The notes beneath the pieces are model-generated. The model was given only the letters and a program-made list of their open reading frames with translations. It searched no databases and was not told where the DNA came from. DNA of 61,663 bases. Origin: Basidiobolus meristosporus CBS 931.73 (lineage: Eukaryota; Basidiobolomycota; Basidiobolomycetes; Basidiobolales; Basidiobolaceae). Both the position numbers and the translations under genes were made by a program. Where the stretch lies: the NCBI GenBank assembly GCA_002104905.1, contig MCFE01000532.1, forward strand, positions 1 through 61,663. Direction: 5' to 3'. Below, piece by piece: positions 1-10,419 of this stretch (position 1 is the first letter of the stretch; every line of letters begins with the position of its first letter).

Positions 1-2
1 GT

Positions 3-428
3 TGGGGGCAAATAGGTAAAACGATATATAAGGAACTTGATTGCAAACGTGTTTCTTATGTACTAAACACGACAAAACCACGTGTAGGTACGGCTTACGA
101 AGATATACATTTCAAAACTTCAGTAGTCCGAACTTTGAGCTTTATCGGTAGGTCAAAGTATATCTGCAACATAGGAATATTGAGTATTAAGTCATTGAGA
201 TTGGTTCCAGATCAAGCAATCTATCGCATAAACCCTAGCCTTGCTCGCCCTCCGAACATCACCGTTAGCCAGTATATGGAATTTCTCAGTCATCATGGAT
301 ACGTTGACAAGCGGATTACTGAAGCCTATGCAGATGGCTACGAAAGAGCGCGGTTTGGTGACGAAGAGTGGTCTGAGATGGAGTATACGGACTTTATGAA
401 ACTAGTGTCTCTATTCCTGTCAACGTAA
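3..428 (+). CDS. Dlt1-like membrane protein, C-terminal part (5' end outside window)
   Basis: The frame is open from the first bases of the window to the TAA at 426-428, so this is the C-terminal ~141 residues of a longer protein. Landmarks seen: a segment YEDIHFKTSVVRTL near residues 34-47, and a C-terminal acidic/amphipathic stretch (YERARFGDEEWSEMEY) followed by a short hydrophobic end. From memory these match the conserved soluble tail of fungal Dlt1 (defect at low temperature), where an NIHFRRAILDTI-like block and an AR...EPTEEEF block occur at the same spacing. Dlt1 is a fungus-specific membrane protein of unknown biochemical role. No start codon or membrane segment is visible because the N-terminal part lies upstream of base 1. 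Family assignment is by recalled motif similarity only. Confidence 0.6.
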   Translation, partial: WGQIGKTIYKELDCKRVSYVLNTTKPRVGTAYEDIHFKTSVVRTLSFIGRSKYICNIGILSIKSLRLVPDQAIYRINPSLARPPNITVSQYMEFLSHHGYVDKRITEAYADGYERARFGDEEWSEMEYTDFMKLVSLFLST

Positions 429-996
429 GCGAACAGCACTTCAGCTCGACATGTAATATCTTCTTAAACTAATTTTAACAGTCTGGGCCACCAATCTGAC
501 TTGGAATCCGATCAACAATCAATCAACACCATGCAAACGCGAATGAGTATGTGAACGCTCGCCCACTCTCTGCTTTAAATACGACAGCCTTTGGACCAGC
601 CCCCCAGACTTACCACTTAGATATTTCCCTCAATTGAGAATCTACCAATCTACTGTTCTCCTTTTTAATAAAGTCGTCAATATGCAACTTAGCTCACCAG
701 TATTTTCCTGGGGCACGTTCCTGCTTACATGACGGCCATTAGAAGAAAATAAAGCCAAGTAGTATGTAGCGACCATGACTCATCGAACAGGCATTTAACA
801 ACATAATGACGCGCCGTATCGAACCCGCAGAAAATATGTACAAAATGAAGCATATTCGGGATGTGAAACAAAGTCCACCCAACGAAGCTATACAGGATAC
901 AGGATAGTGGAGGCCTAACTCAAGTTCGCAAGTGTACAAAATCGGATTTAAATAGAAAACGAATATCACTGGCACGGCTGACGCTCAAAGCAATCC
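429..996. other. intergenic, between convergent genes
   Basis: This is 568 bp between the 3' ends of the Dlt1-like gene and the minus-strand nuclear-protein gene. It is AT-rich and should hold both 3' untranslated regions. I see no repeat, RNA gene or convincing coding sequence. Confidence 0.5.
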
Positions 997-3900
997 TCAA
1001 CTGTCATCCTCGTCATCTAGCCAAATCATCCTCTGTATCTTCACAACCTCATGTTGCATGGGTTGAGAATATTTCCGTTTCGTCGCCGACATACAAGAGC
1101 CTTTGGTTGGATTTGATGCCACTTTTGAAGGGCTATACTTTTTGGTCCCATTTGAAACTAATAACGGATCCCAGTTAACGCGTTTGCGCTCATGGCCTTC
1201 AATAGAATCCGCGTTTGGACGGAAATCGTCGGAGGGAGCAGTGAATTTTTGCTTTTGATTGATCCTATCTAATAGCTTCTTGGTTGGGCTGGGCGGTCTA
1301 GGAACGCCCATCTGAATGGGGATGAACTCAAGTGTGGCCAAGTGATACCCAGAATTATATTGTGTAAGATCCTTTGTAGCTGTGCGTAGGGATGAAGCTT
1401 TGACTTCGCTAAGCGGGCACTCTAAGGTCACTGGGGGCTTCCGCTCTAGTGGATTCTCATCGGAGGCTTCAATTGTGATGACTTGCATAGCCGGATCGTT
1501 CTCTGGTTCAGATAAAGGAGCTGGTTTGGTTTTCGGACTACGGCGACCCTTCGCTGGATTCTTAGGAGTATCTTTCTTTGGCGCAGCCTGTTGAGCTATC
1601 CCATTCTGTGGTTTTGTTTGTGCATTGGACCGTAGACGAGAGGAAGAGCGGAGTGAGCGGGTAGCAGCGGGTGGAGCCTTTGACTGCTCTGGTACAACGA
1701 CTTCACTTGCCTCAGTTCCCAAGGTTTGTTCCTCGCTGATCTTCTCGGGCTCAACTGAGATATCACTATCCGCTGGGCTCGTTTCGTTAGTCTCAGTTTC
1801 TTGCGGCGGCTGCTCACCCGAACCCGTACATTGCTGTGTTTCAGATTTATGATCTAGTTTTCTAACTAAAGATTTTGGCACATTAACAGACATTCTTCTC
1901 TGGTTCAATGTATCCTGAAGGTCCATCATACTTGTCTTCTTTCGCGGAGCACGGCGTTTCTTCTCACCAGGAGTGTCTTCCATACGAGATGAATCTCCTT
2001 TAAGTTGGCTCACTGTTTGACCAGCAGCAGCTGAAGATGCCACTTGCCCGAGCTCATCCGCGGTAACTGGAGTTATTAGCACTAGATGTGGTGACGCACT
2101 CTCTACGCCTTCAATAGCTGCTCCCTCGCTATATGCCGCCTCAACGATATTTAAATAAGCACTCTGAACCTCTGCTGTATCGTTTGGCTGGCCGTTGTCG
2201 GGATTCGAATGTAGGTCATTTGAATCCGAAATTACGACAGATGATTTTGAGCTCTTCTCAACGTGTTCTGAGCATTCGATCATTTCGCTACAAATAGAAG
2301 ATTAGGCCTGTTGCTTATGATATCAACCAAGCTTATGTATCCATACCTTTCAGATAATAAAGTAGTAGTCTTATTATTAGCCTCTATTAGGGAGGTATCA
2401 GCTGTGTCAATTAAAGAACTTGGAGTACTCTCATCTCTGAGTGAAGCGTCATCATCATCCACAATGGAATTTGCACCATCGGCACCATCAATGGCCTCCT
2501 CTCGCAAATTACACGTGTCTCCTTCATCCTGCCTTTGAAGTGATCTTAATGCTGAAGATTTGTATGATAACGAGAATTGTGCAGACGGCTTCAAACTAGG
2601 CTTTGTCTTCAATAGTTGTGAGCCGAGAGATGACTTGATACTTGATTTTTTTATGGTCAGCGATTTGGAGAGCGCGGATTTTCCTTGGGAACTGAGTATA
2701 GAGCGAGCTGCTTCCGCTGTAGCAACATCGTTTCTGCTAATGGATACTGGTTTGCGAAGTGTTGGATTCAAGATCGAGTTTTGCAACTTGGATGACAAGG
2801 TAGGCCTCGAGTCTGATTTGCGAAGAGATACTAATTTCTTCGCACCTGCGGTATATGAGGAGATTCTTTTACTTTCCTCCATCTCTGATGACTGTGGTGA
2901 ATCACTACCAGCGCGAGACGCCTCGTAATCGGCAGACTCAACCGAAGGTTCCTTAGAAGCTGAGAAAGGCAACTTTTTTAATTCATGTGCTAAGGAATCA
3001 TCATCCTCACTGGAACCGGGAATACAACCAGTATCGCCTTTTTTAATTTTCAAAGGTCTATGCACGGTACGATTTTCGTCGAGTAGATCAGTATCTTCGT
3101 CTGGTATAGATGTTCTATTCTTCAGCACAGTTGTAAATGACGAGGGTTGTCGGGTATCCTTGGATCTCGCAGAGATCTTGAAGGTTTTCATGTTGTCAAC
3201 CACTTCTGAATTAAGACTCGGAAGCTTTCCAATAGATCTCTCCTGATGAACTCCGGGACAATTTCCTTGTTGCGGGTTTCCAATATTCCGAAGCGTCTTT
3301 CTTTTTCGAGGAGCAGCAAGAAGGTTCTTCGTACTACCGCTTGCTTTAACACTGTACGAATTTTTCTTGTTTTTGTGTGTTTTCGATATGCTTTCTGTAA
3401 GTTGGCTAGATCCACCATTTTCGTGTTCACACTGTTGTGCATTCTCAGCTAACTCGTTATTAGGCTTCAGCTCTGATAACCCCCCTTCTGGCTCAGAGTG
3501 GTTTGAATTTTCGCTTTCGATATATGCTGGTAGGGAGGGCGCCTTGGGAGAAGCTTGCTCGCTTGCCCTAGTTGATTCATCGCGAAGTTTGTTTTTGGAG
3601 TGGCTCGGCTGTGAAATGACGGGGGAGTCTCTAGAGTCTACATTTTCACCTGTGGTGTCAGCGTGGTCAGAATCAATGTCTCCAGTTTTCACGAGGTTCG
3701 TTTTGATATCGCTGTAAACGTCCACATGTTTAGACAGGTGACACGGATTTCAAGTATGTGTGCTTAAAGTAGATGGAATACCTCTCGGCGACGATTTCGG
3801 CCTTTTTTGAAACGTTTGGCTTCGCCGCTTTCACGCGGCTAATAGGTTTTATTAGTGCACAGGAATGAAAGGGCACCATGTTGCAGGATACATACTCAGC

Positions 3901-4029
3901 TTTGTTCTTTTTGCCACTCGCGCGAACAACTGGAATAGTATTGTTTCTTCTCCGTTTCTCAGTAACTACGTGTTGCCCGATATGACCGAGCATATTTTCA
4001 GGCAAACTTAAAGGGATATCTGTCTTGTG
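997..4029 (-). CDS. large low-complexity, Ser/Lys-rich (nuclear-type) protein, function unknown
   Basis: Three exons can be joined in frame: 4029-3782, 3711-2347 and 2287-997, giving about 967 residues. The 70-bp intron 3781-3712 has a TCTAAAC branch site and a TTTACAG acceptor. The 59-bp intron 2346-2288 has a GTATGG donor and TTTGTAG acceptor. The acceptor before 4029 (ATACAG) implies at least one more upstream exon that I could not place, so the true start is unknown. The product is mostly disordered, rich in Ser, Thr, Asp/Glu and Lys/Arg, with many SP/TP sites and basic patches (RKRK, KKRR) typical of nuclear proteins. The C-terminal ~130 residues look more conserved: a PRPPSPTKKLLDRI block, then KRVNWDP, which fits an RVxF/W protein-phosphatase-1 docking motif, then KRKYSQP and an acidic end. 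I do not recognise the family; a chromosome- or mitosis-associated scaffold is one guess only. Confidence 0.7.
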
Positions 4030-4835
4030 CTGTATATTGTCGTATTAAGGCTTCCTGGTGGGATTCTTTGAACTGATTTCCCCCTCGATAGAAGCAAAAA
4101 AGAGGAATGGTAAGACTAGGAAGGCGCAGCAAACACCCAGGTAAGTGAAGGTTAGTAGACCTGTATCGCACCAAAACCATGCAAGATCCATATGTTTATC
4201 AATTTTCGAAAACCCTACCCCACCCTATTGGCTAAAAATGACTTGGACATTTGTTTACATTCTTCTATGATCAACTTACTAGTTGTAATCACATTTGCAG
4301 GATGTAAGTCGCCTCCTCTCACCCATTCAAGGAACTCATTCCAGATCAGGCTCCAGCTATATATATATATATATATATCAAACTGGCTGGTATGTTTCTA
4401 GTTCGTACAGTCCATGATCAATTCGAAAATATTCTTTAGATGATGTCGTTTTCCAAATGTATGATATATGAATAATGATTGTAGGGCTGAAGGATCACTT
4501 TTCTATTTCCGACAGCCATGGGTATGGATACATATGCAATTGAAAACGGACAAAATTCTGATAGAGGAATATAGGCGGAAAGATATAGGTGATGAAATGG
4601 CTCTTCGATAGATAGGAAAAGAAGTATATTTGTGTAAACAACTCCCTCTTCCCTGGGTAGAAGCTAGAATAGCAGAATAAAATTAAATTGAATGCTTAGG
4701 AACCTAAGAATGAGTATGTTTGGAATTGTGGCTTAAATAACGATGCATGAGAAATTGCAAGATCACCATGCGTAACTTAAAATCACACCAAGGTGATGAC
4801 TATCCAAATCAGCAAAATCCAAGGTGCTAATGTAA
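4030..4835. other. intergenic with (AT)n tract
   Basis: This holds the unresolved 5' end and promoter of the upstream nuclear-protein gene (minus strand) and the 3' flank of the SH3 gene. A simple (AT)n dinucleotide tract lies at 4359-4378. A possible first exon with an ATG at 4180 (minus) could not be spliced to the next exon in frame. Confidence 0.5.
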
Positions 4836-5852
4836 TTATGCCCAAGGCTCAAGACAATGTTTAGGGAAGACGCCTTTGACCTTTCCACGGGTTTCGTTGA
4901 TTCCTTGAGCCCAACCGTCGTCATACTGATGAAGTAAGGTAACCATATCTCCAGGTAGAATCTCGATCTCATCACCTAGAGTAGGGGTATATGTACTAAC
5001 AACAAGATAAGGGCCCTGGAATTGAACATCCTTGCCCGTGGACACTTGGCCTCCTGCCAACATGCCTGGATTGGCGCTCTCTAAGGTAGCAGTCTCATTC
5101 AAGCGGGCTTTGATTTGACGAGAAGTAGAGCGCTTACGCACTACAAACAATCCAACTGCTAGAAGGCCTACACAACCCGCTGAAGCTAGCCCAGCAATAA
5201 GCCCTTTGGGGACATTCTCCCCGTCAGTTTTCACTTCGTTGCCATTGGAATCAATCGTGTTGGCTGCCGACCCGTTGCGATTTTCCGACTCCATGTTCTT
5301 GTTGGGTTTCTTACCCACGAGTTCAACATTCGTACCTTGGGGTTCTGAGGGTGATCAATCGGAATGCGTAAACGTCTGCACAGAAAAATGCTTGGGTAGT
5401 CAGAGGAAGAAAACTCTCTTACCTTTAGTTTTTTCGAGTTGCAACCCTTGGCACTCGACAGTTTGCTTACCCACATCACATAGGAACTTCTTGTTGTTAT
5501 CTGCGTAGCACCCATACACCTTTCCCGCTGGAGTGTTGGATACAGCATTGCACTCAACAGCTGCACCCTTTGCGCTTAAACTCATGGCCTTCGGAATGCT
5601 GTCGACTTTACAAAAGCCACGAGTTTGCTTCGTCTTCCCGTGTGGCTTGGTCAGCTCACACCAGGGCTTTCCGATGGAGTCGACTTCGATACAGCCAAGG
5701 TATTCGTGTCGTTTGTAAACAAATGATGCGGCGCAAAGCTTATAGTCTACTTGGGGAAGATTCTCGGGGACAGTTTCCGGGGTGGTAACATTTTGGCTGG
5801 TAATCGATCCAGCAAGGAGCGTAGCAGCGAGAATTGCTAACAAGGACTTCAT
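4836..5852 (-). CDS. secreted FN2-like / single-TM / SH3-domain membrane protein
   Basis: Two exons, 5852-5423 and 5344-4836, join in phase across a 78-bp intron (GTAAGA donor, CTCAG acceptor) to give 312 residues. Residues 1-20 form a signal peptide (MKSLLAILAATLLAGS). The outside part has about eight cysteines. Its first block (CAASFVYKRHEYLGC...PWCELT...GFC) follows the spacing of a fibronectin type II module, C-x(n)-F-x-Y-x-G-x-x-Y-x-x-C...WC...GFC. A second Cys-rich block follows. A single membrane helix (GLIAGLASAGCVGLLAVGLFVV) is followed by a basic RKR stop-transfer signal. The C-terminus is a canonical SH3 domain: ALYDY-like YTPTLGDEIEI, then DGWAQGIN, then GVFPKHCL. The layout implies a type I surface protein that binds an extracellular ligand and recruits proline-rich partners at the membrane, like fungal cell-surface sensors. 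The FN2 assignment is motif-based; the SH3 call is firm. Confidence 0.88.
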
Positions 5853-8800
5853 GCTCGTTTATACTCGTATGGTTGGTAGAGGTTTCAACCCGAAGGGTTG
5901 CCTATTACTGGATGATAGTGGCGAACGTGAAGGGTGGCTAAGGAATAATACTACAGAGTTTCTTGTTCGACCCAACTCCCTCGCGTATGTGGGATAGACA
6001 AAAAAGGAAGGTGCGGATTGAAGAATCTAATGATACAACGTGTTGAAGAGAACGACTAGATTCAAGTCTTGAGCACAAGTAAACCCTCGCCTAAGGGAAT
6101 GCCGAAAGAGGGAGAATGAATTAAAGAGGGTAAGAGAATGGAAATGAGGGGAGCAGTGCTTGTAAAACCTTGCTTTTAATGAGAAGTAGGATGATCACAG
6201 AATTGAACTGAGGATCATTCCACTGCCTTCAGGGTTAACAGGCCTATTTTAAACAATAAAAAATCTGCAGTATTGGACCATTGTCCATTGATCGGAGGGA
6301 GGGGTGCTTAGGGCTAGAATAGCGCTTGCCTATTGTAAGAATAACAAAACTATACACACCAACCAAGTCTCGGCATATTGCCAGGGTTGGAAATCCTGCT
6401 CCTCGTGGAACCGAGGCCGCATCTTAAATAATGAATTATCCTGTCTACCAACCCAGCAATGGATTCCCTCGGGTAACCCAAGTTTTCCGAATTCGTATGA
6501 ACTCATGCACAAATGTCTTCACGGCCACACTTGTATGAGCGAAGTATTGCAAAGGTGATATATTTGTCCACCCAGAAGACAAGCCATTTACTGTCCAACT
6601 CGTGTGAATCTCCTCAAAATATCAAACCGGAGCTTTCAGATGGGGATCCGACTATTGGCCACTGTTCAATAGCGAGGTAGGGCATTATCTAGGTGGGATT
6701 TTCCATGTACATTGCTTGCTTGGTGCATGCTCGGCAGAATGCAGGCCTATCCAATTATCTCCACTTTTCAATAGGATATACCTAGCTGCCTGCTGATGAT
6801 CTACTTGGAAATGCGGAGATCATCAAGGATCGCGGGTATCTTTCTACGGCAACTGTCGTACCACTACACCCGCATGCCATCCACCACACCCGCCGTTCAA
6901 AGCTGAAACAGAAGCGCAGATATATTCTTGCTGTCGCTTGTTGCTGCAAAAGGTGCTTTATCTCTTTGGAGAATCTTCAGCGAAATCAGTGATACAACCT
7001 ATTTGAAACCATCAATTATAGCTGCACAGCCATAGTGGCAAACACTGGGCTGGCTGATTGCACTGGAATGGTTTAATCGTTCGTAGCAATTAGGGACCTT
7101 GGATTTGGGCTAACATGACTCCAGCAATCAACCCGTATATCGTAGAATTTCATTCTTAAGCAGGGATCGCTTAGATCACTTGATGAGTTGGCCCTTTCGG
7201 CCTGCGATTTGAGCGCGCTGCCTCATCGCTTTGGACATACTGACCAGCAGACTAGGAATAACCGCGGCCAACTGGTATGACGACCCCTAGTACCAAGTTG
7301 CATTGCACATACGCGGTGACACCAGATGGGCTGAGAAAGCCTTGGGTTGTCACGTCTGCTCGGCATGTTTATCCTTGCACATGGATATCTTCGCTTCACT
7401 ACATCAGATCTGAAGATGCACAGCACCGTTCCCACTGGAAATTGAGTGTTTCTAAATAGAAACGTACTATTAATGGTACAACATTGGAGGGTGCAGAAGT
7501 AGCGGGTTGAGAGCCTCTCCTGCCTGTGATTGGTCCGGAGGGCTAATGAAATATGCCGTGCAAGAATCAAGGTAACCACCCTGATCAGCTTTCTTGGATG
7601 AGACAGTAGCATATGATTTATTGATGCCCCACACTATCTAAAAATATCCAAACCTCTGACAAAAGAGGGCTCCAAATTAAAGTTTGACCACTACCCACTG
7701 AAATGAATCATGCATCACGCAGCCAAAACCAGATTCAGAAACCATCTAGAATTCGCCTTGATTATGCGACAACGTTCTATCGCAAGCAGTGCGATCGGTG
7801 GTTCCTCCAAAACGAGATTCACCATGCTACAAGATGCTGGATACATGTTATCAAATTTGTATTCCATGATAAATATCTCCAATTTATTTTTCAGCATATT
7901 GCCGTATCGCCTTTTACGTCAGGCGATGGTTTCAATTAACATTAAGCTTGAATCTAAGGGGCTGGGATGGTGGCATCGCTTGGTATAGCCTGTTCTGCTG
8001 GAACTTAAATTGTGGCCAATGGCTATAGCGGCCTCCGTTGTTGTCGCTTGGTGGCATTGGGTGTTCAATCGTCGGTATATTGTTGAGCGCTGAGCCAACA
8101 GGATCCATGGTGTGCAGGATGTGTTTGCATTAGTTGTACGATCTTGGGGGCAGTTAACATCCAGGTCTTGCTATGCCAGTTGGTGGCTGTCTAGATCAAT
8201 GGCTAGCATATCAGAGTATATGCCTCGCGGTTGCATCAGCTATGTTAGTGTCCCAGGAGGGAGATACACAATCGCTATGGATTCAGTATGCCAAGCCTCA
8301 ATGACTGAATAGGGTACACCGTATTACGTACGAACAGCATATGCTATCAGATGTGTGGTGTGTTTTGTATAGATTTCATATGGTGCTCGAGTGATGATTG
8401 GTTGTGAATCAAGGGCTATGCGGTATTTTCTCTTAGCTGCTCTAATTACTGGAGCTTAGGTGATGCCTTGCCTTACATATGTATCGCCTTGTTGCGATAT
8501 ATGTTGATCTTTACTGGGTGGCCTCGCATTTGTATTGCCTTCTCGCTGGCTGTTTGAAGGCCACCTTTGCCGTTCATCAGGAGACCAGTTATATTTCAGC
8601 TCAGCTTATTGATGTTCCCGGCATCAAGACAAAAACCACCATAGAATGCACGTCTAGTGGTGCATCTCCCTGAATCCAGATCCCTATTTTTCCTCTGGTG
8701 CAGAATACTGATGAAGAGTTTTGGTGGACTTCGAATCGATGGCTATGGAGGCACCAGGGATGCCACAGAATTCTAATGTCGTGATATCATCCTGCACTGA

Positions 8801-9206
8801 CAACATGGTCCATTACCGCTATACTCGATTCAACACCCAGTAGCCTTCCATCATTGCTTGCACTGTGATTGTGATCATGGGCACATATTGCCCAATTTTG
8901 GCGCCCAGATGTTACAGTAAGTGTGTAACCCGTATCCTAGCACTTAGTAAACAAACGAATATCAGCCATTAGTCGAAGTTGATCACTGTGAATGAACATC
9001 ATTTATTAGTTCTATTCCAGTGTAGAATCTGAGCATTCAGGAGGTTGGATGAGAAGTTGCATAATGAGAGGTTACGACGTATTGCACGAGATTGAGCGCC
9101 TTCATTACTTTTGGCAGCATCGGTTATAAGTATCAAACAACCGGAAATATGCTGTAGCCAAGAAGGCGGGACTCTCGCCAACTGATTGGTTGCCAACTCG
9201 AATCCA
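5853..9206. other. 3.3-kb gene-free stretch
   Basis: No open frame here shows codon structure, splice-linked continuation or recognisable motifs, and all frames are short and broken. The first ~250 bp should contain the promoter and 5' leader of the FN2/SH3 gene. The rest has mixed composition, without tandem repeats or terminal repeats that I could detect. It may be decayed mobile DNA, but I see nothing that proves it. Confidence 0.45.
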
Positions 9207-9829
9207 TCAACGAAGGACTTTCTTGAACTTATACTCTGAAACAGTGTGAATTGTTTGCGGAATTGACGCTTAGTTAAGTGGGAAGCTTACCTAGTTGCTT
9301 GGAATATTCATCTAATTCTGCAGTTACTTGCTCAATGAAATCCACTTGTCTGCTGATGTCATCAATCTGTGTTATATATGTGCTGAAGCTTGCGTCTAAA
9401 AAATGGCCACGTTAGTAGGAGGCCCAGGAGAATTCCAAATACATTTTTAGACAAGTACAAGATTGCTGTAATTTGGTGACTTGGTTTATCAAGTCCTTTG
9501 CATCATCGGACATTCCCTGGTATTTCTCCTTGGTTAGGTTATTGAAAGTTTCCAAAAGCTTATAGTCCTGGGTAGAAGCTAATCAAAAGTATTGATTATT
9601 AAATACGAGGAATCTCTTTGCGGACCTTGTGTCGTATTAAAAGGCTACCTAGGAGCTCGGACTTCAAATACTCCGACACCTTATCAAACATCTCTTGAGA
9701 TAGGTTGAGCGCATCTTCCTTTCCTGCAGTCTTAGATCTCTCTGTGGCGGAGGAACTGTTTCGAGGGCGAGTCTTGCTGCCAGATGTTAAGAAGTCCTCA
9801 AAGACAGAGCTACTTGGGGAGTCGGACAT
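9207..9829 (-). CDS. bloc1s2: BLOC-1 subunit 2 (BLOS2) homologue
   Basis: Four exons join in frame: 9829-9649, 9578-9459, 9395-9291 and 9235-9207, giving 144 residues, close to the 142 of the human protein. Exon 1 has a Ser-rich N-terminus and LSQEMFDKVSEYLKSEL. Exon 2 reads STQDYKLLETFNNLTKEKY, matching the family core (DYKLLENMNKLTSLKY in animals). Exon 3 gives a coiled coil (YITQIDDISRQVDFIEQV...LDEYSKQL), and the 10-residue last exon ends EYKFKKVLR, as in the animal C-terminus. Introns are 55-70 bp. The protein is a small coiled-coil subunit of BLOC-1/BORC, which organise cargo sorting and positioning of endosomes and lysosomes or vacuoles. The gene is easily missed because only exon 1 makes a visible open frame. 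Confidence 0.92.
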
Positions 9830-10419
9830 GATTTGAGGCAGTGTAGTAATAGTGTATGATGTGTTCGCTCTAATTAAATCGCTCTGGAATATTGATCAGA
9901 TTTGATGATTTGACCCTAAGAATTGGGCAGTGCTGCCCATTATCATATGTACAAGTTACATTTCTAGCATTCAAACCCTATCCCTATTGGAGGTAAACAG
10001 TTGCTCATCACACTCGTTTCTTGGGAGCTGACAGATTATCTTTGGTGCACACTAGCATGCATACCGGTGTCCAGACACAGTTCAATGTTGGCCGTGTTGT
10101 TGTTGGTTTTCTTTATTGTCATTACAATACTAGACCATTTATACAAAAGAAAAACTTCGCTACAGGAACAAATAATACAAATATGACCTATCAATATTTT
10201 TCTCACGAGCGAGCAGGCGTGGAGTCGTTCATGAGGTTCTAGATTTTGACATGAAAAACTATTAATGGGCCCCAGAATTGAACGGGCAAATAAATGTGAG
10301 CTGGGAAAACTGTCTACAATTGAACCAATGTAGGGACTATCACATCGTTTTACGGCAAACGATGTGGAGATATTTACTCGAGATTCGAGCAAGTTAATAT
10401 TCAGCCGAGCATCAAACAA
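9830..10419. other. intergenic, BLOC1S2 promoter side / WAPL 3' side
   Basis: This is 590 bp upstream of the BLOC1S2 start and downstream of the WAPL stop codon. The open frames on both strands are short, overlap each other and lack conserved features. I see no repeats. Confidence 0.5.
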
